A DNA stretch of 64,000 nt from Rheinheimera sp. (GTDB lineage Bacteria > Pseudomonadota > Gammaproteobacteria > Enterobacterales > Alteromonadaceae), in the NCBI RefSeq assembly GCF_030824435.1, contig NZ_JAVBXS010000008.1, positions 1 to 64,000 on the forward strand. Reading direction: 5' to 3'. Made by a program: the position numbers and the translations under genes. Below the pieces are notes generated by a model. It saw only the letters and a list, made by a program, of their open reading frames with translations, was not told the origin of the DNA and did no database searches. Shown here piece after piece: positions 1 through 9,882 of this stretch; the first letter of the stretch is position 1, and the number at the start of each line of letters is the position of its first letter.

Positions 1-246
1 AGGTGAAATCTCCAGCAATATTGCCATCTTGTCTGTGTCACAACAACGCAAACCCCGTTGATTTTTAAAATCAAATTTGCCCAGTTTGTAACTAAACATA
101 ACTGCCTGCGCGAATGTCACTTATGTTTACAAAAAAGCATGATTTTTTTAAGTCGCAAGGCTCGGAAGTTCGATATTTGTACTATAGATAAAACGCCGGT
201 CTACGGCAAAAAACAAGAAAAATGTCAGGTGAATAAAAGGATTGTT

Positions 247-2853
247 ATGAACACTACCCAACATAAACTCAACTACTGTGCGCTTACCGTGGCTGCTGTG
301 TTATGCAGCCCACAACTCTGGGCCCAACAATCATCAACCGAAACTAAAGATGACAAGTCGGTTGAACGGATGCAAATCACCGGTTCTCACATTAAAAGAA
401 CCGATATTGAAGGGGCGCTGCCCGTCACTATTATCGACCGTAGCGCCATTGATAAATCAGGTTTTGATAACCTGCAGCAGTTATTGGAACGCCTGCCTGT
501 CACTGGAGCCGGTACTTTTTCCACCCGCGGTAACAGTCAGGACTCCACCGCCAATGGTGCAGCCGCCATCAGCTTGCGCGGATTTGGTGCTGACGCCACG
601 CTGGTGCTGATCAACGGCCGTCGTGTGGCCAGCAGTGCTTTTGCTGAAGGTATTGTGAACTCTTTTGTTGATATCAACAGTATTCCCGTTGCTGCCATTG
701 AGCGTATCGATATTCTTAAAGATGGCGCTTCGGCTATTTATGGCTCTGACGCTGTTGCCGGCGTAGTCAATGTGGTGTTACGCAAAGACTACACAGGTAC
801 TGATGTGTCGCTTGGTTATGGTGCCACCACAGGGCCAGGTTATGACGAAAAAACCTTCAGCACCGTCTGGGGCACAGGGGATGACAAAAGTAACGCCACC
901 TTAATTCTGGATTATTTTAACAATAGTCAAATCGACAACTCAGAATTAGGTCGTTTTGGCACCGCTAATCAAACGCCTTATGGCGGCGCTGATTTCCGTT
1001 CGTCCCGCGGTTTCCCGGGCCGTTTTATTGTGGACGGTGTGACACTGCGGGACCCAAATTGCCCGGCAGGCAGCATTGCCGGACAAACCTGTGTTTATGA
1101 CTATGGTCCACATTCTATTGCGGTACCTGCAGCTGAGCGGCTGGGCGCCATTTTGAATATGAGCCGCGAATTAGCCAACGATATTGAGATTTTTTCGGAA
1201 ATGGCGGTGCAACATAACAGCTCTACCGCAGGCGGCGCCGCAACACCACTGGATGAAGGTGCCGGCCTGACAGTGCCTGGCAGCCACCCGAATAACCCAT
1301 GGAAAAAAGATATTCAAATCAGCCGTTACCGTACTGTGGACGCAGGTAACAGACGTTGGGATATTACTTCTGACACTTTGCGCTTATTGGCAGGGGTTCG
1401 CGGCAATATTAACAACTGGGAGTGGGAGGCTGCAGCACAAAAAGGCCGCAGTGCGGCAACACAAACCGGTGAACGTGATCAGGGTTGGGTGCGTACCGAC
1501 TTCCTGCAACAGGAAATTAATGCCGGTCGTTACAACCCCTTTGGTGGTGTGCAAAACCCACAATCTGTGATTGATGCTATTACCACCAGTCTGGTGCGTC
1601 GTGGTAAATCCCATCTGACTTCTGTTGACGCACATATCAGCGGCGAGTTGATGCAAATTACCCACGGGGCCATTGGCATGGCTGCCGGTGTGGAATATCG
1701 CAAAGAAGATGCCCGCGATACACCTGACGATCAATTTACCCGCGGTTTAATTTACGGGACAGAATCTGTATCCGCAGCTGCAGGACGTTCACAAAAAGCC
1801 GCTTATATTGAGCTGTCAGTACCTGTGCTGGACAACCTGGAACTACAACTGGCGGAACGTTATGACCATTACAGCGATTTTGGCGGCACCGCCAACCCCA
1901 AAGTCGCTTTTCATTACACTCCATCAGACAGCGTGACAGTCCGTGGTTCCTGGAGTCAGGGTTTCCGCGCACCTTCATTGGCGCAAATAGGCCTTGGCCC
2001 TTCCCAAGAGTCACAATTTTTTGTGGATACCTTTTTATGCCCAACCGCCAATCCGGCCAACCCGGCCTGTGCTTCAACCGACTACACCATTATTTTTGCC
2101 GGTAACCCAAACCTGAAAGCGGAAGAATCTGAAAGCTGGAATTTGGGTTTGGTGTGGCAGGTGTCGGACACGCTGGACTTCAGTCTTGACCTGTGGAATA
2201 TCACCCAGGACAACAAAATTGATGAAGTACCATTTGGCGAGGTTTATCAGGCTGAATGTGGCAAACAAAACAGCACCGTCTGTATCCGTTTTGCCCCACT
2301 TCCTGGTCAAACTTTAGGCACACTGGATCGCATCAACAACGGTTATTTTAACGTCAGTTCCCAGGAAGCCAGTGGTCTGGATTTATCGGCCAATTACAAA
2401 CTGGACATGGCCGACAACGGGGTTCTGAAGCTGAATCTGGAATGGACTTATCTGGATGAGTTTGAAAAAGACAACAGATCTTATGCCGGCGAATACCGTT
2501 ATCCACAATACCGCTGGGTTACCAGCGCCGACTGGAGCATGAACGATTGGGGTGTGGCAGGTTCGTTGTCTTATATCGGCGAATTTGAAGATACACCGGA
2601 TATTGATTTTGACGGCACTTTGGATTTTGACACCGAAACCTCAAAAATGGTCGATTCACAACTGACAGTAGACAGCCAGCTGTATTACAACTGGGATGCC
2701 AGCACCAAACTGATGTTGGGTGTTAACAACCTGCTGGATGAAGAACCGCCATTTGCCGCCGGTGACGGTGACGGCGACCTGTACGGTTATGTCACCAGCA
2801 TCTACAGCCCACGTGGCCGTTATGTGTATGCCAAGGTCAGCTATAAGTTCTAA
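247..2853 (+). CDS. TonB-dependent outer-membrane receptor
   Basis: Receptor of 868 aa that would import a scarce or bulky substrate through the outer membrane using TonB-ExbBD energy. A Sec signal peptide spans about residues 1-28 and ends near AQQ. The plug domain (about 45-170) carries the family hallmark DGASAIYGSDAVAGVVN near residue 159. The rest is barrel and ends in KVSYKF, with the terminal Phe typical of outer-membrane proteins. ATG at 247 is chosen because it begins the signal peptide and has AAAAGG six bases upstream; the frame stays open back to 58, but that extension does not look like an exported protein. No substrate-defining neighbour is visible, so the ligand is unknown; the family resembles receptors used for oligosaccharides or peptides. 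Confidence 0.93.
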   Translation: MNTTQHKLNYCALTVAAVLCSPQLWAQQSSTETKDDKSVERMQITGSHIKRTDIEGALPVTIIDRSAIDKSGFDNLQQLLERLPVTGAGTFSTRGNSQDSTANGAAAISLRGFGADATLVLINGRRVASSAFAEGIVNSFVDINSIPVAAIERIDILKDGASAIYGSDAVAGVVNVVLRKDYTGTDVSLGYGATTGPGYDEKTFSTVWGTGDDKSNATLILDYFNNSQIDNSELGRFGTANQTPYGGADFRSSRGFPGRFIVDGVTLRDPNCPAGSIAGQTCVYDYGPHSIAVPAAERLGAILNMSRELANDIEIFSEMAVQHNSSTAGGAATPLDEGAGLTVPGSHPNNPWKKDIQISRYRTVDAGNRRWDITSDTLRLLAGVRGNINNWEWEAAAQKGRSAATQTGERDQGWVRTDFLQQEINAGRYNPFGGVQNPQSVIDAITTSLVRRGKSHLTSVDAHISGELMQITHGAIGMAAGVEYRKEDARDTPDDQFTRGLIYGTESVSAAAGRSQKAAYIELSVPVLDNLELQLAERYDHYSDFGGTANPKVAFHYTPSDSVTVRGSWSQGFRAPSLAQIGLGPSQESQFFVDTFLCPTANPANPACASTDYTIIFAGNPNLKAEESESWNLGLVWQVSDTLDFSLDLWNITQDNKIDEVPFGEVYQAECGKQNSTVCIRFAPLPGQTLGTLDRINNGYFNVSSQEASGLDLSANYKLDMADNGVLKLNLEWTYLDEFEKDNRSYAGEYRYPQYRWVTSADWSMNDWGVAGSLSYIGEFEDTPDIDFDGTLDFDTETSKMVDSQLTVDSQLYYNWDASTKLMLGVNNLLDEEPPFAAGDGDGDLYGYVTSIYSPRGRYVYAKVSYKF

Positions 2854-2865
2854 GCTGCCTTTATC

Positions 2866-2899
2866 CACCTGAGCTGGTTTACACCGGCTCAGGTGTTTT
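2866..2899 (+). terminator. Intrinsic terminator after the TonB receptor gene
   Basis: The arms CACCTGAGC (2866-2874) and GCTCAGGTG (2887-2895) pair perfectly and are followed by TTTT. The hairpin lies just after the receptor stop. Its right arm overlaps the stop codon of the convergent Lrp gene. Confidence 0.7.
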
Positions 2900-3344
2900 C
2901 TGTAGGCCCAAGGTTAATCCATTCACTGAGCACCATATGGGTGGTGATTTTTTCTATCGCCGGATCGGCGTCCAATAACTCACGGATTTGATGTAACCGC
3001 GCCATTGAAGCGGCCTCAACAAACAACATTAAGTCGGTTTCACCACTGATACCATGGCAACGGCGGATTTCCGGGATCAGCTGCAATTTAGGAATAATTT
3101 CGGCGCAGCGCGCGCTGCGGTGTTCAATGGCAAAATAAGCCGATACCAGATTGTTGTTTTGTGGTTGCAACAACACCTGATAACCACGGATCACGCCGGT
3201 TTGCTCCAGCCGTTTTAACCGCTCCGACACTGCACTACGGGATAAATTCACGGTAGCTGCTATAGCAGAAACCGTCTGGCGGGCGTCTTGTTGCAAGGCC
3301 TGAATAATCAGCTCGTCAAATTTGTCTAAAGTGCTGATGGCCAT
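2889..3344 (-). CDS. Lrp/AsnC family transcriptional regulator
   Basis: A 151-aa feast/famine regulator. The N-terminal winged helix-turn-helix (about 8-60) contains AATVNLSRSAVSERLKRLE. The C-terminal RAM domain (about 68-145), which binds amino-acid effectors and mediates oligomerisation, includes GISGETDLMLFVEA. It is transcribed divergently from a YjeH-like amino-acid exporter that starts 143 bp away. From family practice, it probably regulates that exporter in response to an amino acid (inference). Length is normal for the family. It is shorter and more divergent than global Lrp, so a local regulator is more likely. Confidence 0.92.
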   Translation of the reverse strand: MAISTLDKFDELIIQALQQDARQTVSAIAATVNLSRSAVSERLKRLEQTGVIRGYQVLLQPQNNNLVSAYFAIEHRSARCAEIIPKLQLIPEIRRCHGISGETDLMLFVEAASMARLHQIRELLDADPAIEKITTHMVLSEWINLGPTENT

Positions 3345-3487
3345 TCTCCTTGTTACTGATGTTCTGCCGTCGTGTTGTCGCCATTTTCACTGTGTTACCG
3401 GCGTTTTGTCGGGCAGAAGCGTCATTTTGTTGTTGCCGGTTAAGTTATCATATTGGCCTGGAAACCAGAGCGATTCAGCAGAGCAAG

Positions 3488-4783
3488 ATGCAAAAAAATT
3501 CATCCAAAACAACAGCAAACACAACAGGTATCGGCATGTGGCAAGGGGCGGCTTTATTGGCAACCACTTTGCTTGGCACTGGTGTGTTTATTTTGCCACA
3601 GCTCAGCATTCAGTTTGCCGGCACAGGCGCATTACCAGTCTGGTTGTTATTAACAGTGCTGGCGGTGCCTGTCACTATAGTTTTTGCCCGTTTAGCCAGT
3701 GTATTGCCGCATGCGGCAGGTCCCGCTCATTTTGTTGCTGAAGCTTTTGGCCCTGTTGCCGGCAGACTGACTGGCCTGTTGTTTATGCTGGTGGTGCCTT
3801 TGGGTGCTTCCGCCGCCATGATGATGACTTTTTCTTTTATTGCGCCCTGGTTACCCAAAAGCGCCGCGTTGCCGGTCGAGCTTTTTTTATTGTTGCTGCT
3901 GTGGCAACTGAACAGACGCGGTTTTCAGCTATCGGCCAAATTACAGCTGGGGCTGACCCTGGCCATAGTGGCAGTAGTTTTACTGATGTTGGTTGCTTTT
4001 GCCAAAGCAGCGCCTGCTGCTCATGTGCCTTTGCAACTCTGGCCAGACAGCAGCAATTTTTCCGGTTTGAGTGCAGCATTGGCGATAGGCTTCTGGAGTT
4101 TTTTGGGGGTGGAAGCCATGACCCATCTGGCGCAGGATTTTCGCAACCCCAAACGACATTTATTACCGGCACTGTTAATAGGTTTAATTCTGGTTGGGCT
4201 GATTTATCTCGGTTGTAGTTATTTATTGCTGGTACTGGCAACCCCAGGCGAAAACCTTAGTATGGCGCAGGGGTTTGACCGGCTTTTTGGTGCTGGCGGC
4301 GCAGTGTTGATTGGTATTTTGGGTTTAGCCAGCGGTCTGGCAACTGTCAATGTTTACACCGCCAGCGTGGCCCGTTTGTGTCAGAGTTTTAGTGCCCAGG
4401 GCGTATTGCCCGCTGCGTTAAAACCGATGAATGCCTATCAGATGCCGGAACACGCTTTAATCTTTATGTTAAGTCTGATGGCGTTGGTGCTGCTGGGTTC
4501 AGCCTGGTTTGGCGCAGGTCTGGAAGATTTAATCGGCTGGGTCAACGGGGTTTTTGTGTTGATTTATCTTGGCAGCATGGCTGCCGCTTTACGTTTATTA
4601 TCGCGCCGTTACCGGCCTTTGGCCTGGCTCAGCCTTGTTATTTGTGCTGCTGTTGCCTGTACACTCGGTATGGCGATGTTGTATGCGTTATTCATAGTGC
4701 TGCTTGGTTTACCGCTACTTTATTGGCAACAACAGTGGCAACAGCGACAGTTAAAAGCGGCAGTCGCAGCACAGCACCGGTAA
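3488..4783 (+). CDS. yjeH: APC-superfamily amino-acid exporter, YjeH-like
   Basis: An inner-membrane permease of 431 aa with about 12 hydrophobic segments. It closely resembles E. coli YjeH, the exporter of methionine and branched-chain amino acids: the first helix has TTLLGTGVFILP, and the middle has FWSFLGVEAMTHLAQDFRNP, which lines up with the YjeH segment FWCFVGLEAFAHLASEFKNP. ATG at 3488 leaves a short cytoplasmic N-terminus before helix 1; the frame is open from 3350 but the added Cys-rich residues are not conserved-looking. A later ATG at 3536 is also possible. The divergent Lrp-type gene points to amino-acid-responsive control. Confidence 0.85.
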   Translation: MQKNSSKTTANTTGIGMWQGAALLATTLLGTGVFILPQLSIQFAGTGALPVWLLLTVLAVPVTIVFARLASVLPHAAGPAHFVAEAFGPVAGRLTGLLFMLVVPLGASAAMMMTFSFIAPWLPKSAALPVELFLLLLLWQLNRRGFQLSAKLQLGLTLAIVAVVLLMLVAFAKAAPAAHVPLQLWPDSSNFSGLSAALAIGFWSFLGVEAMTHLAQDFRNPKRHLLPALLIGLILVGLIYLGCSYLLLVLATPGENLSMAQGFDRLFGAGGAVLIGILGLASGLATVNVYTASVARLCQSFSAQGVLPAALKPMNAYQMPEHALIFMLSLMALVLLGSAWFGAGLEDLIGWVNGVFVLIYLGSMAAALRLLSRRYRPLAWLSLVICAAVACTLGMAMLYALFIVLLGLPLLYWQQQWQQRQLKAAVAAQHR

Positions 4784-4840
4784 TTGCTGCTGCATTACCC
4801 AGTACCCCAGCCAACCGCAGAGCTATTGCCCTGAACATAA

Positions 4841-4868
4841 AAAAAGGAGCTGAAATCAGCTCCTTTTT
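4841..4868. terminator. Bidirectional intrinsic terminator
   Basis: Perfect stem AAAAAGGAGCTGA / TCAGCTCCTTTTT with a two-base loop. The A-run and T-run on the two sides let it serve both the plus-strand exporter gene and the convergent minus-strand gene that ends at 4892. Confidence 0.88.
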
Positions 4869-4891
4869 AGTTTTAAATCAACAACTCAAGC

Positions 4892-6655
4892 TTATTTACC
4901 TGCGCTGGTGGCAGGAGCTGCGGCAGCTGCCGGCGCTTTGGCACTGACCTGCATTTGTGACTGCAATACAAAACCCTGATTGTTTACATTCACACTCATC
5001 TGCATTTTCATATCACTGTTGGCAAAAGACTCAAAATCAGCCGGAATTTCTTCACCGCTGGCCGCCATGGCCGATTTCAGCGTTTTAAAGAAACTGCCGT
5101 AGTCCATACCAAAACTCAGCAAACCGTTTTTGCTTAAGCTTTCTTTGCCCACTTCAGCCGATTGTGCTTTGGCTTTGTCACCGACGTATAACAACAAATG
5201 TGAATCTGTCATCGCCAGTTTTGGCGCCACACCCAACATGGCAACTTCCGGCACCACAGAGGCAACATCCAGTTCTTCACCTGCAGCTGGTAAAGCCACA
5301 GCAGCCAGCGGCGGGTAAAAGGCCTTAATACCTTCGACAAAAGCACGGGCGTTAGTGGCAGAAATGGTTAATAAAGCGTCGGCGTTTTTTGGGCTGCCAT
5401 TGGTTAAATCCATCTCAACGTCATGAATAGTGACAGACATACCTTGTAAACCACTGGCCATACCGGCCATGGCCAAAGCTGCCAGCGGGTTGTTTTGTTT
5501 GGCTTCCTGCTGCATTTGTGCCAGTGGCGCGCAGCTGTATGCAGGCTCTGTCAGTCCTGTCCAGAGTTTACCAAGCGCCGGGGCAAGTTGCGCTACATCC
5601 AGACCCACAGCAGTGTGGAACATGCCTGGAGCAGTTTCAGTTAATAATGGCGACGGAATAAAACCACGCAGCGCCGATAATTGCGTGACAGTTTCAGCAT
5701 TTTCCGTAGGCACCAATAAACGGCCTGCTACTTTAATTTTGCTGGCATCATTCAGGTCAAACTTGCTGTCCATATAAAAACCAGGCCAGCTTTTGCTGAT
5801 AGCGGCAATATCGGCCTGACAAGCGGCGTTACGCCATTCGGCCAGCGCGATATCCAGCTCTTTGCCAAACAAAGCTTCCACATCTTTCGCCAGCAGGTTG
5901 CCGTCTTTGCTGGTGACAAATTTCAGCAGTTGTTCTGAACTCAGGTAACCCACAGAATCGTTATTCAGCTGATATTTTTTCTTCAGATCGGCCAGTAAAG
6001 TGGTGTTGGCCAGATTTTGTTCAGGTTGTGCCGCTTGCACCACCACAGCCAGATGCTGGGCATCAAACTTCTCTGAACTCAATGCCATAGTGGCAAAACC
6101 GTTTTTCACTGTGACCAATAAGTCTAACGTCACTTCTTCTTTGGTCAGACGGTATTGGCGGTATTTCACGTCATTAATTTGCTGCGCCACATGGCTAAAA
6201 CCACTGGCTTTTTCAGCTTCATCAAATAAACGCCAGAACGCAGCTTCATCACCCAGTTCAATGCGGACCACAGGCGACATACCGACCATATACATCAGGC
6301 TGCGCATCTGAGGTTTAATACCTGTGCCTGAACTCAGCGTTGCCGGGTTTGACAAAGCCTGCATATAAGACTGCGCCAGCGCCAGCACAAATTTGCTTTG
6401 TGCTTCAGTGCTTTCTGCCAGTAAATCGGCAAAAGCCTGTTGCATATCGGCGTTGTAATATTGTGGCCCCATACCAAGGCTGGTCAGGTAACTGCCCAAA
6501 TCAATAGGGGTAAACTGGCCTGAAAACAAAACGGTGTCGGCCGGTACATAAGCCAGTTCCGCCAGCTCAGGTACGGCCGCTGATTTACCGGCAAACTGGT
6601 AATAAGCCAAAGCGCCGGCGGCAACAACGGCAACTGCAATAAGGGTCTTACGCAT
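4892..6655 (-). CDS. Uncharacterised 587-aa exported or membrane-anchored protein
   Basis: I do not recognise a family with confidence. The N-terminus is a signal anchor or signal peptide (MRKTLIAVAVVAAGALAYY). It is followed by a long soluble region with VPADTVLFSGQF near residue 40, a layout seen in large periplasmic proteins of unknown function in Alteromonadales. Three Cys occur in the middle third. The C-terminus is a low-complexity Ala/Pro tail (KAPAAAAAPATSAGK). ATG at 6655 is preferred over the in-frame GTG at 6664 because AGGAG lies eight bases upstream of the ATG and partly overlaps the GTG context. It appears monocistronic, ending at a strong bidirectional terminator. Confidence 0.75.
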   Translation of the reverse strand: MRKTLIAVAVVAAGALAYYQFAGKSAAVPELAELAYVPADTVLFSGQFTPIDLGSYLTSLGMGPQYYNADMQQAFADLLAESTEAQSKFVLALAQSYMQALSNPATLSSGTGIKPQMRSLMYMVGMSPVVRIELGDEAAFWRLFDEAEKASGFSHVAQQINDVKYRQYRLTKEEVTLDLLVTVKNGFATMALSSEKFDAQHLAVVVQAAQPEQNLANTTLLADLKKKYQLNNDSVGYLSSEQLLKFVTSKDGNLLAKDVEALFGKELDIALAEWRNAACQADIAAISKSWPGFYMDSKFDLNDASKIKVAGRLLVPTENAETVTQLSALRGFIPSPLLTETAPGMFHTAVGLDVAQLAPALGKLWTGLTEPAYSCAPLAQMQQEAKQNNPLAALAMAGMASGLQGMSVTIHDVEMDLTNGSPKNADALLTISATNARAFVEGIKAFYPPLAAVALPAAGEELDVASVVPEVAMLGVAPKLAMTDSHLLLYVGDKAKAQSAEVGKESLSKNGLLSFGMDYGSFFKTLKSAMAASGEEIPADFESFANSDMKMQMSVNVNNQGFVLQSQMQVSAKAPAAAAAPATSAGK

Positions 6656-6792
6656 ATTTTCCACTCCTGTTGGTCATTGCAAGACCTGAGTCTTTGCAGT
6701 GCAAAATTGGGTCTGAAGACCCTGTTTGTTATCAATAATTTACGTCATATTAACCAGCATCTGTGCACAGAACAAGCTGTGCTCACCAGGCT

Positions 6793-8406
6793 TTAGGCGT
6801 TTGCCTGCGCAGTGATGGCCAGCGCAACAGCTTCCGCTACTTTAATACCATCAATACCGGCCGATAAAATGCCACCGGCATAACCTGCACCTTCACCGGC
6901 CGGGTACAAACCTTTGATATTCACACTCTGGAAGTCTGCGCCACGTTTAATACAAATAGGTGATGAAGTGCGGGTTTCTACCCCGGTTAACAAACCTTCA
7001 GGCCGGGCAAAACCTTTGATCTGGCTGTCAAAAGCCGGAATAGCTTCGCGGATAGCGGCTATCGCATAATCCGGCAGCACTTTAGATAAATCAGTCAGTT
7101 TCACGCCCGGCGTATAAGAAGGCTCAACGTCACCAAACTCAGTGGAGGCTTTACCTGCAAGGAAATCACCAATTAACTGCGCCGGTGCGTCATAGTTGCT
7201 GCCGCCAAGTTCATAAGCCTGGGCTTCCAGTTTACGTTGCAACTCAATGCCCGCCAGCGGATGACCAGGGTAATCCTGCTGCGGATCTATCCCCACGACT
7301 ATGGCGCTGTTGGCGTTGCGTTCATTGCGCGAATATTGGCTCATGCCGTTGGTAACCACCCGGCCTTCTTCCGAAGCCGCAGCCACCACAGTGCCACCAG
7401 GGCACATACAAAAACTGTACACGGTGCGGCCATTGTTGCAGTGGTGCACCAGTTTATAATCGGCGGCACCTAAAATAGGGTTACCGGCGTTAGGGCCAAA
7501 CCGGCATTCGTCAATCATCGACTGTTTGTGTTCAATGCGAAAACCCACTGAAAACGGCTTGGCTTCAATATACACACCTCTGTTAAACAACATTTCAAAG
7601 GTGTCGCGTGCGCTGTGGCCCACCGCCAATACCACATGATTGCTATGTAACACTTCGCCGGTGGATAAGGTTAAGCCTTTGATTTCATTGTTTTCAATCA
7701 GCACATCATCCACACGGGTGCTAAAACGGATTTCACCACCCAGCTCAATAATACGGGCGCGCATTTTTTCCACCATAGTCACCAGTTTAAAGGTGCCGAT
7801 ATGGGGTTTGCTGACATACATAATTTCGTCGGGCGCACCGGCCGCCACAAACTCTGTCAAAACTTTACGGCCATAATGTTTTGGATCTTTGACCTGACTA
7901 TATAATTTGCCGTCAGAAAAAGTACCGGCACCGCCTTCACCAAACTGCACGTTAGATTCAGTATTCAGCGGTTTTTTCCGCCAAAAACCAAAGGTATCTT
8001 TGGTGCGTTCCCGCACTTCTTTGCCTCGTTCGAGAATAATGGGTTTAAAGCCCATCTGCGCCAGCAATAAACCGGCAAATAAACCACAAGGGCCAAGGCC
8101 AATCACCACCGGCCTTTGGGCAAGCACGGCAGGTGCTTGCGCCACATATTTGTAGCTGGTGTCAGGGGACACTTTTACATGGGGGTCTTTGGCAAATTTT
8201 TGCAGCAAAGCGGCTTCTTGTTCTACTTCAACATCCAAAGTGTAAATCAGCTGAATATCGGTTTTTTTGCGGGCGTCGTAACCACGCTTAAACATGCTGA
8301 AACTTTTGAGCTGGGCAGCAGAAATGGCTAGTTTGTTCAGAATAGCGGCGGACAAAGCTGCTTCGTCGTGATTGAGTGGTAACTTAATTTCGGTTAAACG
8401 GATCAT
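6793..8406 (-). CDS. FAD-dependent dehydrogenase, COG2509 type
   Basis: A 537-aa flavoprotein. After an N-terminal domain of about 95 residues comes a dinucleotide-binding stretch VVIGLGPCGLFAGLLLAQMG, a Rossmann fold with a Gly-rich loop for the FAD ADP moiety. FGEGGAGTFSDGKLYS near residue 160 and a C-terminal GEGAGYAGGILSAGIDG complete the pattern of this family of uncharacterised oxidoreductases. The substrate is unknown. It is likely cytoplasmic. The ATG at 8406 has GGAAC about six bases upstream. The divergent neighbour is ferredoxin fdxA, 202 bp away; a shared electron-transfer role is possible but unproven. Confidence 0.88.
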   Translation of the reverse strand: MIRLTEIKLPLNHDEAALSAAILNKLAISAAQLKSFSMFKRGYDARKKTDIQLIYTLDVEVEQEAALLQKFAKDPHVKVSPDTSYKYVAQAPAVLAQRPVVIGLGPCGLFAGLLLAQMGFKPIILERGKEVRERTKDTFGFWRKKPLNTESNVQFGEGGAGTFSDGKLYSQVKDPKHYGRKVLTEFVAAGAPDEIMYVSKPHIGTFKLVTMVEKMRARIIELGGEIRFSTRVDDVLIENNEIKGLTLSTGEVLHSNHVVLAVGHSARDTFEMLFNRGVYIEAKPFSVGFRIEHKQSMIDECRFGPNAGNPILGAADYKLVHHCNNGRTVYSFCMCPGGTVVAAASEEGRVVTNGMSQYSRNERNANSAIVVGIDPQQDYPGHPLAGIELQRKLEAQAYELGGSNYDAPAQLIGDFLAGKASTEFGDVEPSYTPGVKLTDLSKVLPDYAIAAIREAIPAFDSQIKGFARPEGLLTGVETRTSSPICIKRGADFQSVNIKGLYPAGEGAGYAGGILSAGIDGIKVAEAVALAITAQANA

Positions 8407-8608
8407 GCCGGGTTCCTATCGGTGTCTTAGCCAACAACAGCGTTGCCGGCTCACAAGATGGTTTTTGGGTGGCCATTTTACGTTATTTAGCTGAAACTGG
8501 CGCGACAAATAAGCAATTGCACAAAAAATCCACGCTATCTTGTAATTTCAGTGTTGTTCAGTACAATCCGCGACTCATTTTAGCCACAACCTCAGAACGG
8601 AGCACCGC

Positions 8609-8935
8609 ATGGCCTTTGTAGTCACAGACAACTGCATCAAATGCAAATACACCGACTGTGTGGCTGTATGTCCGGCCGACGCTTTTTATGAAGGGCCAAA
8701 CTTTCTGGTGATAAGCCCAACCGACTGTATCGATTGTGGTTTATGTGAACCAGAATGCCCGGCCAATGCTATTTTTCAGCAAGATGCTTTAAGCGCTGAA
8801 CAAATTCCATTTGTTGAACTGAACGCCGAACTGTCGCTGGTCTGGCCTAATATCACCGAAATAAAAGCCGCCCCTGCCGATGCTGATCAGTGGAACGGCG
8901 TGCCGGACAAGTTGCAATATCTGCAAACCGATTAA
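8609..8935 (+). CDS. fdxA: Seven-iron ferredoxin FdxA
   Basis: A 108-aa cytoplasmic electron carrier. The first cluster motif is C9-x2-C12-x4-C17-x3-C21-P and the second is C40-x2-C43-x2-C46-x3-C50-P. This spacing matches Azotobacter-type ferredoxins with one [3Fe-4S] and one [4Fe-4S] cluster. The characteristic C-terminal extension is present (about 58-108, with [12 protein letters not shown]). CGGAGCACCGC directly precedes the ATG and supplies the ribosome-binding site. It stands alone and diverges from the COG2509 flavoprotein gene. Confidence 0.95.
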   Translation: MAFVVTDNCIKCKYTDCVAVCPADAFYEGPNFLVISPTDCIDCGLCEPECPANAIFQQDALSAEQIPFVELNAELSLVWPNITEIKAAPADADQWNGVPDKLQYLQTD

Positions 8936-8967
8936 AACGCCCGGCAAGCGCCCGCTGTGTAACCGCC

Positions 8968-9882
8968 TTAACCATTCACCACACTAAACAACTGTTGTTC
9001 CAGCGAACGCCCTTGCGTCAGTTGGCGGTACGCCAGACCTTCAGTGCGTAACATCGCCAGCACTGTTAAATCCATGTCAGGGCAAAGTTCACGGTCGTAA
9101 AACAGCCCATATTCATTTTTTTGCAGTTGTTCCACTTTTTGCACGCCGGCCAGTTGCGCCAATAAAGCCAAAACTTTGTGACTATCGCCTTGTTCCAGTT
9201 GCAATGCCAGATAACCGGCAGCACCTTGCTGATAACTCGGCTGCTGTTGTTGCAAACGACCGTTTTCCAGATAAAGCACTGTGCCGCAAAGCCTTTCCAG
9301 TTCAAAAATATTGTGGGAGCTGATGACAAAAGTGGCTTCGCCGGAGAGCTGTGCTATCAGCTTACGCACCTGCATGGCATTCACCGGATCCAAACCTGCT
9401 GTGGGTTCATCCAGCATCACGAGCTCAGGCTGGCCCAACAAGGCCTGAGCAATCGCCACTCTTTTACGCATACCGTGACTGAGCGCCGTGGCTTTTTGTT
9501 GGCCGTTTTCGGCTAAATCCACCAACGCCAGTACCCGGGCAGTTTCAGCTTTGGCGGTGTTTTTATTCATGCCCTGCAACCTGCCGTAAAACTCCAGCTG
9601 GGTTTGCACTGAAAAGTTCGGGTCCAGCTGCGCGTCTTGTGGCAGGGCGCTGACCCGGCCAAACAAACTGTCGCTGCCCGGTTTATGGCCCAGAATTTCA
9701 ATCTGGCCTGAACTTGGGCTTAAATAACCACACAACAAACTAAACAAGGTGGTTTTACCTGCGCCGTTCGGGCCAATCAAGGCGATAGGCTCACCTGCTT
9801 CCAGAGAAAAATCGAGATGATCCAATACTGTTTTTTGGCCGAATTTTTTGCATAAAGCTTTGGCCTGAATTAAATGTGTCAT
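8968..9882 (-). CDS. ABC transporter ATP-binding protein
   Basis: The nucleotide-binding subunit (304 aa) of an ABC-2 type exporter. It shows Walker A GPNGAGKT (about residue 38), a Q-loop near LPQDAQ, the signature LSHGMRKR (a variant of LSGGQ), Walker B LVMLDEPTAGLDP and the H-loop SSHNIFELE. The roughly 90 residues after the ATPase core form a C-terminal extension common in NosF/CcmA-like proteins. Its start overlaps the stop of the upstream permease gene by four bases, indicating translational coupling. The substrate is not evident. Confidence 0.93.
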   Translation of the reverse strand: MTHLIQAKALCKKFGQKTVLDHLDFSLEAGEPIALIGPNGAGKTTLFSLLCGYLSPSSGQIEILGHKPGSDSLFGRVSALPQDAQLDPNFSVQTQLEFYGRLQGMNKNTAKAETARVLALVDLAENGQQKATALSHGMRKRVAIAQALLGQPELVMLDEPTAGLDPVNAMQVRKLIAQLSGEATFVISSHNIFELERLCGTVLYLENGRLQQQQPSYQQGAAGYLALQLEQGDSHKVLALLAQLAGVQKVEQLQKNEYGLFYDRELCPDMDLTVLAMLRTEGLAYRQLTQGRSLEQQLFSVVNG

